This document shows, piece by piece, positions 32,996 to 39,730 of a stretch of 39,730 bases of DNA. The stretch is from an uncultured Algibacter sp. (lineage in GTDB: Bacteria > Bacteroidota > Bacteroidia > Flavobacteriales > Flavobacteriaceae), in contig CALKXS010000065.1 of the NCBI GenBank assembly GCA_938003745.1, forward strand, positions 1 through 39,730, written 5' to 3'. The notes beneath the pieces are model-generated. The model was not told the origin of the DNA. It was given only the letters and a program-made list of their open reading frames with translations, and did no database searches. The stretch's first letter is position 1. Each line of letters opens with the position of its first letter. The translations under genes were made by a program, and so were the position numbers.

Positions 32996-34900
32996 ATGGA
33001 ACATCCCATAAATATACTAGAGCGTTATTGGAAATTTACATCATTTAGACCCAACCAAGAAGAAATAATTAATGCCGTATTAAACGGTGAAGACACTTTT
33101 GCATTACTTCCTACTGGAGGAGGGAAATCTATTTGTTTTCAAATACCTGCCTTAGCAAAAAAAGGAATTTGTATAGTTATTTCACCTTTAATTGCCTTAA
33201 TGAAAGATCAAGTACAGGCATTACAAAACAAAGGTATAAAAGCTATGGCTCTAACTAGCGGTATTAGCTATAGTGATTTAGATACATTTTTAGACAACTG
33301 TATTTATGGAAATTATAAATTTTTATATCTATCTCCAGAACGTTTACAACAAGAAATTGTACAAGCGCGAATTGAACAAATGAATGTTAATTTAATTGCT
33401 GTTGATGAAGCGCACTGTATTTCACAATGGGGAAATGATTTTAGACCTGCTTATAGAAACATAAGTATACTTCGTCAATTACATCCAACAGTTCCTTGCT
33501 TAGCCTTGACAGCTTCTGCAAGATCTGAAGCTATTGAAGACATTGTAAAAGAACTTGATTTTATTAAACCTAAAATATTTAAACAATCTTTTTACAGACC
33601 AAATCTAGCTTACATGGTTTTACATGAAGATGATAAGTATTATCGTGTTGAAACCATATTAAAAAAATATACAGCATCATCAATCATTTATGTTAGAAAT
33701 AGAAAGTCTACGCTTGAATTATGCACTTTTTTAAATTCCAAAAACATATCTGCTACATTTTATCATGGTGGCTTATCCAATGCAGAAAAAGATAATAACA
33801 TGGAAGCCTGGATAAACAACCAAAAACAAGTTATGGTTGCCACAAACGCTTTCGGGATGGGTATTGATAAGGCAGATGTTAAAACAGTAATACACCTTAA
33901 CTTACCAGAAAGTATAGAAAGTTATTTTCAAGAAGCTGGTCGTGCGGGGAGAAACGGAGACAAAGCATTCGCTGTTATCATAAAAAACAAAAGTGATGAA
34001 CAGCTGGTTAAAAATCAATTTTTAAGTGTATTGCCAGATGTTAATTTTATAAAACAAGTTTACAGAAAACTATGTAATTATTTTCAAATATCATATGGGG
34101 AAGGTGAAGAAGTTACCAATGATTTTGATTTTAATTCATTCTGTAAAACTTATAATTTCAGTTCAATATTATGCTATAATGCCTTACTTATTTTAGATAG
34201 GAATAGTGTAATTGCACTTACTAAGCAATTTAAAAATAAAGTGTCGCTACAGTTTATAATTAATAATAATGCCCTTTTTAATTATTTAAACACGCACCAA
34301 AATTTAAGTCTAACTGTTAAGTGTTTATTAAGACTTTATGGCGGTATTTTTGATCATGACACAAAAATTAATACACTAAGCGTTGCTAATAAAGCTTCTA
34401 TTACTGAAAATGCTTTAATAAACACCTTGCAACAATTAGAAAAAGATGAAATCATATCATTAAATGCAGGTAAAACTGATGCTCAAATTACATTTATTTT
34501 ACCTCGTGAAGATGATAAAACAATCAACCAAATTTCTAAAGGCATAGAACAACAAAATAAGCTAAAACAAAAACAAGTAAGCGCCATGCTTAGTTATGTT
34601 GAAAACACATCAACATGTAAAAGTATACAACTACTCTCATATTTTGGAGAGAAAGATGTAAAACCTTGCGGAATATGCTCTATATGTACAACCGTAAAAA
34701 AAACTCAAAAGCCTCAAGACCTTGGTTCTATCAAAAATAAAATTATAGAATTATTACAAAATGGAGATTATTCTTCAAGAAACATAACTGCAAATTTAAG
34801 TTGTAATGACGAAGATGTAAAAACAGTTATAAAACTATTACTTGAAAACAACATTATTAGTATTACATCATCAAACACATATAAATTAAGTCATTTATAA
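32996..34900 (+). CDS. recQ: RecQ-family ATP-dependent DNA helicase
   Basis: 634-residue superfamily 2 3'-5' helicase for recombination and repair. RecQ motif 0 FRPNQEEII (about 17), Walker A LPTGGGKSICFQIPAL (about 39), motif Ia SPLIALMKDQV, DEAH box AVDEAHCISQWGNDFRP (about 136), TASA, ATNAFGMGIDKADV (about 280), and QEAGRAGRNGDKA. A RecQ zinc-type Cys cluster is placed late (CKSIQLLSYFG...CGICSIC, about 540-560), followed by a winged-helix-like end; no HRDC domain. This short form is common in Bacteroidota, which often carry several RecQ paralogues, so the symbol may be shared. Co-transcribed with the upstream NTPase. Confidence 0.9.
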   Translation: MEHPINILERYWKFTSFRPNQEEIINAVLNGEDTFALLPTGGGKSICFQIPALAKKGICIVISPLIALMKDQVQALQNKGIKAMALTSGISYSDLDTFLDNCIYGNYKFLYLSPERLQQEIVQARIEQMNVNLIAVDEAHCISQWGNDFRPAYRNISILRQLHPTVPCLALTASARSEAIEDIVKELDFIKPKIFKQSFYRPNLAYMVLHEDDKYYRVETILKKYTASSIIYVRNRKSTLELCTFLNSKNISATFYHGGLSNAEKDNNMEAWINNQKQVMVATNAFGMGIDKADVKTVIHLNLPESIESYFQEAGRAGRNGDKAFAVIIKNKSDEQLVKNQFLSVLPDVNFIKQVYRKLCNYFQISYGEGEEVTNDFDFNSFCKTYNFSSILCYNALLILDRNSVIALTKQFKNKVSLQFIINNNALFNYLNTHQNLSLTVKCLLRLYGGIFDHDTKINTLSVANKASITENALINTLQQLEKDEIISLNAGKTDAQITFILPREDDKTINQISKGIEQQNKLKQKQVSAMLSYVENTSTCKSIQLLSYFGEKDVKPCGICSICTTVKKTQKPQDLGSIKNKIIELLQNGDYSSRNITANLSCNDEDVKTVIKLLLENNIISITSSNTYKLSHL

Positions 34901-34932
34901 AACTTAATTAAGACCTATTAAACATCAACAAG

Positions 34933-35880
34933 ATGAGAGATTTAAAAATAGTATTCATGGGGACGCCAGATTTTGCTGTTACCATACTAAAATCATTAGT
35001 AAATAATGACTACAATATTGTAGGCGTTATAACCGCGCCAGATAAACCTGCTGGTCGTGGCAGAAAACTTAATGAAAGTGCTGTAAAAAAATATGCAAAA
35101 GCAGAAGGTTTAAATATTCTTCAACCAACTAATTTAAAAAATGAAGATTTTTTAGATGATTTAAAAGCATTGAATGCTAATCTTCAAATTGTAGTTGCTT
35201 TTAGAATGTTGCCAAAAGTTGTTTGGCAAATGCCAGAATATGGTACATTCAATTTACACGCGTCACTTTTACCAAATTACAGAGGTGCTGCTCCTATAAA
35301 TTGGTCTGTTATTAATGGAGAAGCAAAAACTGGAGTCTCTACATTTTTTATAGATGAAAAAATAGATACTGGAGAAATGATACTTCAAACAGAAATAAAT
35401 ATAGACCCAGAAGAAAATGCTGGAAGTCTTCATGACAAATTAATGAACATAGGCAGTAAACTAGTTTTAAACACTGTAGAGCTTATTAAAAAAGACGAAG
35501 CTAAAACAACTCCGCAAATTGACACTGACGATATAAAAACAGCATACAAACTAAATAGAAATAATTGTAAGATAAATTGGAATGACTCTATAGATAATAT
35601 ATATAATATGATACGCGGTTTAAGTCCTTATCCTGCTGCTTGGTGTACTATTATTAATGGAGAAGACACTTTAGATATAAAAATATATAAAACGCAAAAA
35701 GTAGCAGAGGCGCACTCAATAGACATTGGAAAGATTATTTCTACAAAAAAAGAGCTAAAAATTTCGGTAAAAGAAGGCTACATAAATATATTAGAAATTA
35801 AGCTTCCTGGAAAAAAAGCAATGGATATAAAATCACTTTTAAATGGTTATAATTTTGATACTAATGCCAAAGCTCTCTAA
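34933..35880 (+). CDS. fmt: methionyl-tRNA formyltransferase
   Basis: 315-residue enzyme that formylates initiator Met-tRNA using 10-formyl-tetrahydrofolate. N-terminal formyltransferase fold with FMGTPDFAVTIL (about 8), PDKPAGRGRKL (about 37), the catalytic HASLLPNYRGAAPINW (about 108, with Asn/His/Asp set) and DTGEMILQTE (about 146). The C-terminal domain (about 205-315) is the OB-like tRNA-binding part (NRNNCKINWNDSIDNIYNMI, LSPYPAAWC). Complete. It starts 32 nt after recQ, in the same direction. Confidence 0.95.
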   Translation: MRDLKIVFMGTPDFAVTILKSLVNNDYNIVGVITAPDKPAGRGRKLNESAVKKYAKAEGLNILQPTNLKNEDFLDDLKALNANLQIVVAFRMLPKVVWQMPEYGTFNLHASLLPNYRGAAPINWSVINGEAKTGVSTFFIDEKIDTGEMILQTEINIDPEENAGSLHDKLMNIGSKLVLNTVELIKKDEAKTTPQIDTDDIKTAYKLNRNNCKINWNDSIDNIYNMIRGLSPYPAAWCTIINGEDTLDIKIYKTQKVAEAHSIDIGKIISTKKELKISVKEGYINILEIKLPGKKAMDIKSLLNGYNFDTNAKAL

Positions 35881-35984
35881 AGCCTTATTCTCACTGATAT
35901 TATAAAAAATCAGATAAAACACACCTTCTTTGTTAACAAACACTTCAAGTTATCAACAATAGCACCTATTTCCCTTGCTATTAC

Positions 35985-36014
35985 TTGCATGGTTGCAATA
36001 TCCGTATAAATTTG
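35985..36014 (+). promoter_or_regulatory. promoter of the HU gene
   Basis: TTG (35985-35987), exactly 19 nt, then TAAATTTG (36007-36014): a full match to the Bacteroidota -33/-7 promoter. The transcript would have a leader of about 50 nt before the HU ATG, consistent with a strongly expressed gene. Confidence 0.75.
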
Positions 36015-36067
36015 TAGAGAATTTAACAAAATGTTTAACCAATTTATTAATAATTAAACTTTATATT

Positions 36068-36340
36068 ATGAACAAAACAGATTTAATTGACGCAATGGCA
36101 GAACACTCTGGAATTACTAAAGCAGCAGCAAAAAAAGCTTTAGAATGTGTAATCATTGAAATTGAAGGAGCTTTACAAAAAGGTAACAGGGTTTCTTTAG
36201 TTGGATTTGGTTCTTGGTCAGTTTCTAAAAGAGCTGCAAGAGAAGGAAGAAATCCTCAAACTGGAGCAACAATCAAAATCAAAGCTAAAAACGTTGTTAA
36301 GTTTAAAGCTGGATCTGATTTATCAAGTGCAGTAAACTAA
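36068..36340 (+). CDS. HU-family DNA-binding protein
   Basis: 90-residue histone-like nucleoid protein. NKTDLIDAMAEHSGITKAAA (2-21) and ALECVIIEIEGALQKG form the helical dimer body; VSLVGFGSWSVSKRAAREGR (about 44-63) and NPQTGATIKIKAKNVVKFKAG form the beta arms, with the Asn-Pro at the arm tip that intercalates DNA. The track start (35975) adds 31 residues with no family match and would read across the promoter; the ATG at 36068 is the correct start. A strong terminator follows. Confidence 0.95.
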   Translation: MNKTDLIDAMAEHSGITKAAAKKALECVIIEIEGALQKGNRVSLVGFGSWSVSKRAAREGRNPQTGATIKIKAKNVVKFKAGSDLSSAVN

Positions 36341-36360
36341 TATTTACTCCATACATATTT

Positions 36361-36396
36361 AAAAAAGGGTCTTTCAAAATGAAAGACCCTTTTTTA
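36361..36396 (+). terminator. intrinsic terminator of the HU gene
   Basis: Perfect stem aaaaaagggtctttc(a) / (t)gaaagaccctttttt with an ~3-nt loop and T-run, 20 nt past the HU stop. Confidence 0.9.
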
Positions 36397-36454
36397 TTAA
36401 TATTATTGTTTTTTTACTAAAAAAATATTAGATTAGTTAAAATTACTTATTAGC

Positions 36455-37015
36455 ATGATAACATCAAAACCAAAAAAAGGTAATTTATTAATAGCCGAAC
36501 CTGCAATTATAGGAGACCTTTCTTTTAATAGATCTATTGTTCTCTTAGCAGATCATACACAAGATGGATCTATTGGTTTTATCCTAAATAAACCACTAGA
36601 GTACAGTATAAATGATTTAATTCCTGAAATTGAAGCTACATTTAAAGTTTATAATGGAGGGCCTGTAGAACAAGATAATTTATATTTCATTCATAAAATA
36701 CCGCACCTCATTCCAAATAGCATAGAAATCTCTTTAGGTATCTTTTGGGGTGGAGATTTTAGTAAGGTTGCAGAATTAATAAAAAATAACACTATTGACC
36801 AAAATGACATTAGATTTTTCTTAGGATATTCTGGATGGGAAACCAATCAATTAGAAACAGAATTGAAAGCAAATTCATGGCTAGTAACAGAAAACATTTA
36901 CGAAAATAATATTATAGAAAAAGATTATGAATTCTTTTGGAAAGAAAAAATGCTAGAATTAGGAGGTGAATATAGTATATGGTCTAACGCCCCCGAAAAT
37001 CCAAGCTACAACTAA
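36455..37015 (+). CDS. YqgE/AlgH family protein
   Basis: 186 residues of the YqgE/AlgH (DUF179) fold. Signature KGNLLIAEPAIIGDLSFNRS (about 8-27), LLADHTQDGSIGFILNKPLE and VYNGGPVEQDNLYFIHK, then GYSGWETNQLETELKANSWL (about 130). Bacterial members are cytoplasmic proteins of uncertain function; an old link to alginate regulation in pseudomonads is not informative here. Convergent with the class IV aminotransferase gene, with a 4-nt overlap of their 3' ends. Confidence 0.92.
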   Translation: MITSKPKKGNLLIAEPAIIGDLSFNRSIVLLADHTQDGSIGFILNKPLEYSINDLIPEIEATFKVYNGGPVEQDNLYFIHKIPHLIPNSIEISLGIFWGGDFSKVAELIKNNTIDQNDIRFFLGYSGWETNQLETELKANSWLVTENIYENNIIEKDYEFFWKEKMLELGGEYSIWSNAPENPSYN

Positions 37016-37854
37016 CCCAATCTAATTTTTATATTTAGCTTTTGAATTAATAATTTTGCTAATTCAGTTTTAAATAACCTTTTTCTATATTTTAATACTG
37101 GTTGAATACCTACAATAACATTTGTTATAAATATTTCATCTGCCTTTTGAAGTTCAAAAGGAGATATTGAAGACTCTTCTAATTCATAATCTGGCAGTTT
37201 ACTGATAATCTCAACCAACTGTTTACGCATAATACCTTTTAAACAGCCATCATTAATTGGAGGTGTTTTTATAACATTACCTTTTACTAAAAAAATATTA
37301 CCATTTAAAGCCTCTACAACTTGCTTATCTGTATTCAACAAAAAACAATTTTGCAATTTATTCTCTTTTGCATAAATACTACCTAATACATTAATAGACT
37401 TATTATTTGTTTTTAAAGTCGTTAATAAACTAGGTGATAAATAATGATCTTTAAATAAATCTGTTTCACAAAAACCCTTATTTATCTCATAAATCCCTTT
37501 ATTAAGCTCCTTTACTAAAATAACAAAGCTTACATCATTTGTTTCTGGCAAATAAAGACCTCCTTCATTTCTATGAATTATTAATTTAACTCTAGCAGAT
37601 CCATTTAACAAACCATTGGATTCTAAAGTGCTTTCTATTTGACTTTGAAGATACTCCATTGTAAAATTCATTGGAATTTCCATGCGCATAATTCGCATTG
37701 ATGCCATTAATCTAAAATAATGATCTTCCCAAAACAATATCTTGCCTGTAGATATTTTCATTGTTTCAAAAAGTGCATCTCCATAAGCATATCCTCTATT
37801 TGTTATAGATAATAATTTATTATTTTCTAAAATATTTCCATTAAAATTTATCAT
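37012..37854 (-). CDS. class IV PLP aminotransferase (4-amino-4-deoxychorismate lyase-like)
   Basis: 280-residue fold-type IV PLP protein. LSITNRGYAYGDALFETMKI (about 15-34), RLMASMRIM, the PLP Lys in LLTTLKTNNKSINVLGSIYAKE (about 140-160), ALNGNIFLVKG, GCLKGIMRKQLVEI and ITNVIVGIQPVLKYR match the group containing 4-amino-4-deoxychorismate lyase (PabC) and branched-chain aminotransferases. Size and genomic position next to yqgE and the START-like gene are typical for Flavobacteriaceae; PabC (folate p-aminobenzoate) is the more likely role but is not proven. A terminator lies just upstream on this strand. Confidence 0.85.
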   Translation of the reverse strand: MINFNGNILENNKLLSITNRGYAYGDALFETMKISTGKILFWEDHYFRLMASMRIMRMEIPMNFTMEYLQSQIESTLESNGLLNGSARVKLIIHRNEGGLYLPETNDVSFVILVKELNKGIYEINKGFCETDLFKDHYLSPSLLTTLKTNNKSINVLGSIYAKENKLQNCFLLNTDKQVVEALNGNIFLVKGNVIKTPPINDGCLKGIMRKQLVEIISKLPDYELEESSISPFELQKADEIFITNVIVGIQPVLKYRKRLFKTELAKLLIQKLNIKIRLG

Positions 37855-37861
37855 AAAAAAA

Positions 37862-37892
37862 GCCTTACTCTATTTAATACTTAGAGTAAGGC
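37862..37892 (-). terminator. terminator between START-like gene and class IV aminotransferase
   Basis: Stem gccttactcta/tagagtaaggc (11 bp, 9-nt loop) followed on the minus strand by a T-run that overlaps the start codon of the aminotransferase gene. It would end the START-like transcript, or attenuate read-through. Confidence 0.75.
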
Positions 37893-37924
37893 AAATATAT
37901 AATATAAATTGCTTTTAGATTGAA

Positions 37925-38314
37925 TTATACCGAACCTAAAACCTGTTTTAAGCTAGAAATCTGATTTTCCCAAAGCATTTTAGATTCATCTATCTCATCA
38001 TCTTCTGCAAAATCTGTAACAATCAACGAAACATCTTTAGTGATTTCATCAACTTGTATTTTTATTTCAAAATAAGATATTGTGTCATCCTCATCCTCTA
38101 ACCATCTATATTTAACACGTTCTCCACTTTTTTTACTTAATAGTTTTGCTTGTTCTTCACTATCATCCCAAATGAAAGTAAACAACTCTCCTCTAGAATT
38201 TACGTTATCTGAAAACCACTCTGATAATCCTGAAGGGGTTGATATATATTGATATAATAACTGAGGGGAGGCTTGTATAGGGAATTCAATTTCAAATTTA
38301 ACTTTGTCGTCCAT
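37925..38314 (-). CDS. START-like (SRPBCC) domain protein
   Basis: 129-residue protein of the START/Bet v1/AHSA1-like fold. The start is ATG at 38314 (MDDKVKFEIEFPIQASPQLL), which fits the family; the 12 residues added by the track start are not conserved-looking. Typical segments: FPIQASPQLLYQYISTPSGL, SEWFSDNVNSRGELFTFIWD and VKYRWLED. It forms a hydrophobic-cavity fold that may bind a lipid or act as a co-chaperone; function unknown. Transcribed before the class IV gene, with the hairpin between them. Confidence 0.85.
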   Translation of the reverse strand: MDDKVKFEIEFPIQASPQLLYQYISTPSGLSEWFSDNVNSRGELFTFIWDDSEEQAKLLSKKSGERVKYRWLEDEDDTISYFEIKIQVDEITKDVSLIVTDFAEDDEIDESKMLWENQISSLKQVLGSV

Positions 38315-38444
38315 AAAATATAAATAATTAATGTTGCTCAATATATACATTATATAATAAGTATAACAATAATTTTAATAATATTTTAATCAAGTATTAT
38401 TTGCAAAGATGAAGAATGTTTATATATTTGCAGCCTCAAATTAT

Positions 38445-38518
38445 GGCGAGGTAGCTCAGTTGGTTAGAGCGTCGGATTCATAACCCGGAGGTCGCGGGAT
38501 CGTGCCCCGCTCTCGCTA
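38445..38518 (+). tRNA. tRNA-Met (CAT)
   Basis: Cloverleaf GGCGAGG...TCTCGCT with D-arm GTAGCTCAGTTGGTTAGAGC and anticodon loop TTCATAA; discriminator A, CCA not encoded. The G1-U72 and U-containing pairs and lack of three anticodon-stem G-C pairs make it elongator Met rather than initiator; tRNA-Ile2 (lysidine) cannot be wholly excluded. Two details are unusual: an A31-C39 mismatch, and a T-loop ATCGTGC in which 54/58 are A/U instead of U/A. Confidence 0.9.
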
Positions 38519-38524
38519 CATAGA

Positions 38525-38556
38525 AAAACTCAAGGTTTTTATCTTGGGTTTTTTTA
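38525..38556 (+). terminator. terminator after tRNA-Met
   Basis: Stem aaaactcaag/cttgggtttt (10 bp with one G-U) and a long T-run, 7 nt after the tRNA. Confidence 0.8.
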
Positions 38557-38697
38557 TTGGGTACAACAAATTATTTATTTATTTCTTCAATAATATTATT
38601 TCAAAACTCAACTTATTTATTTACGGAATGATATTCGGGTACAGTGTGATAATATAAAATTTGAATAATTCGTCTTACACCAAAAGTTGTAGAACAA

Positions 38698-39730
38698 TTA
38701 AAAAAGGCTGAACTTTGAATTTAAAAGTTGTGTGTCTTCAGATTCATTATTAGCTATAGCCAATTTATTACTTCCCAAAGTGCTTATCACGCATTTTGAT
38801 TTGACTAAACACGATCTAGTACATGACAAAAACTGAAATATATTATTATCATTTTGATTTTCAGAGTTTAGCAAAACACTAGCCACAAAAGAGAGCCCAT
38901 ATTTAAAGATACTTTTGGCTTTTCTGCCATGTCTTTTGATTGTAATAGGATTGATTTGATGCAAGTATATTCCAATTTTGTAGCACCAAACAAAAGCAAT
39001 CATTACTAGTAAGATCAATTTTTCTATTCTTTCGATATCTTGTAAATGTGTTTTTTCAATATCAAAACCACTAGATGTCATAGCTTTAAAACACATTTCA
39101 ATTTGCCAGCGTTGTTTGTACTCTTCTTGCGCTTTTTCGGGTTTATTGAGCGATACTATAATCAAAAAATCTTGTTTTCCTTTTTTGTTATTGAGTTTAC
39201 AATCTGATAAATAGCAAAGTTGTCCATTGATTTTTACAATCTTATTATAATGTACGAGCTTATTGGTTTTAAATCTAGTAAACAAGTGAGACGCCTTAAT
39301 AACTTTGTCTTTATGAGGAAGAAATACTTTGAAATTATTACGAATCCGAATATAACTACTGATTCAATAACCTGTTTTCCAAAAAGGCAAATAAACCTAT
39401 TGATTAAATCGATGCGCTCCTCACTATTGGAGCTTCCCCTTTTATCAAGCATAATAAATAGCAACGGGAAGGCAACTGCTTTGTAAACAATGCCTAAGAT
39501 AAAAATATTGATATTGGTTTGCCCAAACTTCCAATTGGTTCTATCAATACTCAGTATGAGTTTACCTTGCTTGGGAAGTAGGTTGAAAACAAGACGAGCA
39601 ATAAGGTCTGCATCTAAACTGTAATTAGCAATAAAGCGCTGTATGCGTCTTAAAGAGGATTCACATCTAGATTAGGTATCAAAAGCATTAGCTAGCTTTT
39701 CAAAAGTAACTGTTTGTACTTTGCATAGGG
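38698..39730 (-). pseudogene. defective IS4-family transposase, runs off window
   Basis: Minus-strand reading, starting beyond the right edge: ALCKVQTVTFEKLANAFDT, stop, SRCESSLRRIQRFIANYSLD, LILSIDRTNWKFGQTNINIF (first catalytic Asp), FPLLFIMLDKRGSSNSEERI, FICLFGKQVIES, then a frameshift to YIRIRNNFKVFLPHKDKVIK, SHLFTRFKTNKLVHYNKI and the C-terminal YKQRWQIEMCFKAMTSSGFD (catalytic Glu region). This is the Bacteroidota IS4 transposase. Between VIES and YIRIRNN the segment with the second catalytic Asp (VADREF-type) is missing, so besides the stop and frameshift it is catalytically dead. The track shows two pieces (38698-39285 and 39234-39464). Confidence 0.88.

Noticed and set aside
35975-36067. 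N-terminal extension of HU
   Set aside because: The extension contains the promoter -33/-7 elements and is absent from the HU family; the internal ATG at 36068 fits exactly.

Overview
This window reads as a chromosomal segment of a low-GC Bacteroidota, most likely a member of the Flavobacteriaceae. The evidence is the AT-rich codon use, the near absence of Shine-Dalgarno sequences, several Bacteroidota-type -7 elements (TAnnTTTG), and typical flavobacterial gene sets: bshB1, fused ccsBA, DUF2520/KdsC-like HAD/UbiA/Maf, murA/DUF4290/DUF493, and AAA/recQ/fmt/HU/yqgE/class IV aminotransferase/START-like. Genus cannot be decided from the sequence alone. There is no rRNA operon, CRISPR array, prophage or recognisable defence island.

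Layout. 1-2.6 kb: a possible IS fragment, an M28 lipoprotein peptidase, a decayed DinB-like gene abutting a 5'-truncated, decayed ISL3-family transposase, and tRNA-His on the minus strand. 2.7-5.5 kb: bshB1, rlmF and a HAD phosphatase. 5.5-8.5 kb: a decayed patch with a DUF2167 pseudogene, a 49-aa basic ORF, a frameshifted SatD-like gene coupled to an intact DUF3307 membrane protein, and a truncated ferredoxin. 8.5-12.2 kb: the large fused cytochrome c biogenesis protein CcsBA and a group III truncated haemoglobin. 12.3-16.1 kb: a plus-strand operon of DUF2520, KdsC-like HAD, two small hypotheticals, UbiA prenyltransferase and Maf. 16.1-18.2 kb: a nonsense-interrupted hypothetical, a lipoprotein and a small MscS channel. 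18.2-23.6 kb: an exported PIG-L deacetylase, an untracked 39-aa membrane peptide, an SSS symporter and a 5'-damaged Gfo/Idh/MocA oxidoreductase. 23.7-29.9 kb: DUF2911, a structured intergenic element, an aquaporin, TetR-like plus AarF/UbiB kinase, then about 1 kb of decayed genes (flavin reductase and a possible SDR), a 74-aa ORF and a decayed aldose 1-epimerase. 30-38.3 kb: intact housekeeping genes (murA to the START-like protein). 38.4-39.7 kb: tRNA-Met and a defective IS4-family transposase running off the window.

The most notable property is the density of broken genes among otherwise intact housekeeping operons. At least ten loci carry stops, frameshifts, internal deletions or truncations, and several carry many independent lesions, so they are unlikely to be sequencing errors. 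This looks like ongoing genome erosion with dead IS elements. I did not find a convincing new multi-gene system. The best candidates for something undescribed are non-coding or very small: the ~95-bp folded element at 24645-24738, the 39-aa membrane peptide between deacetylase and symporter, inverted repeats overlapping the satD-like and PIG-L promoters, a possibly leaderless divergent promoter pair at 12.23-12.29 kb, and unusual tRNA details.
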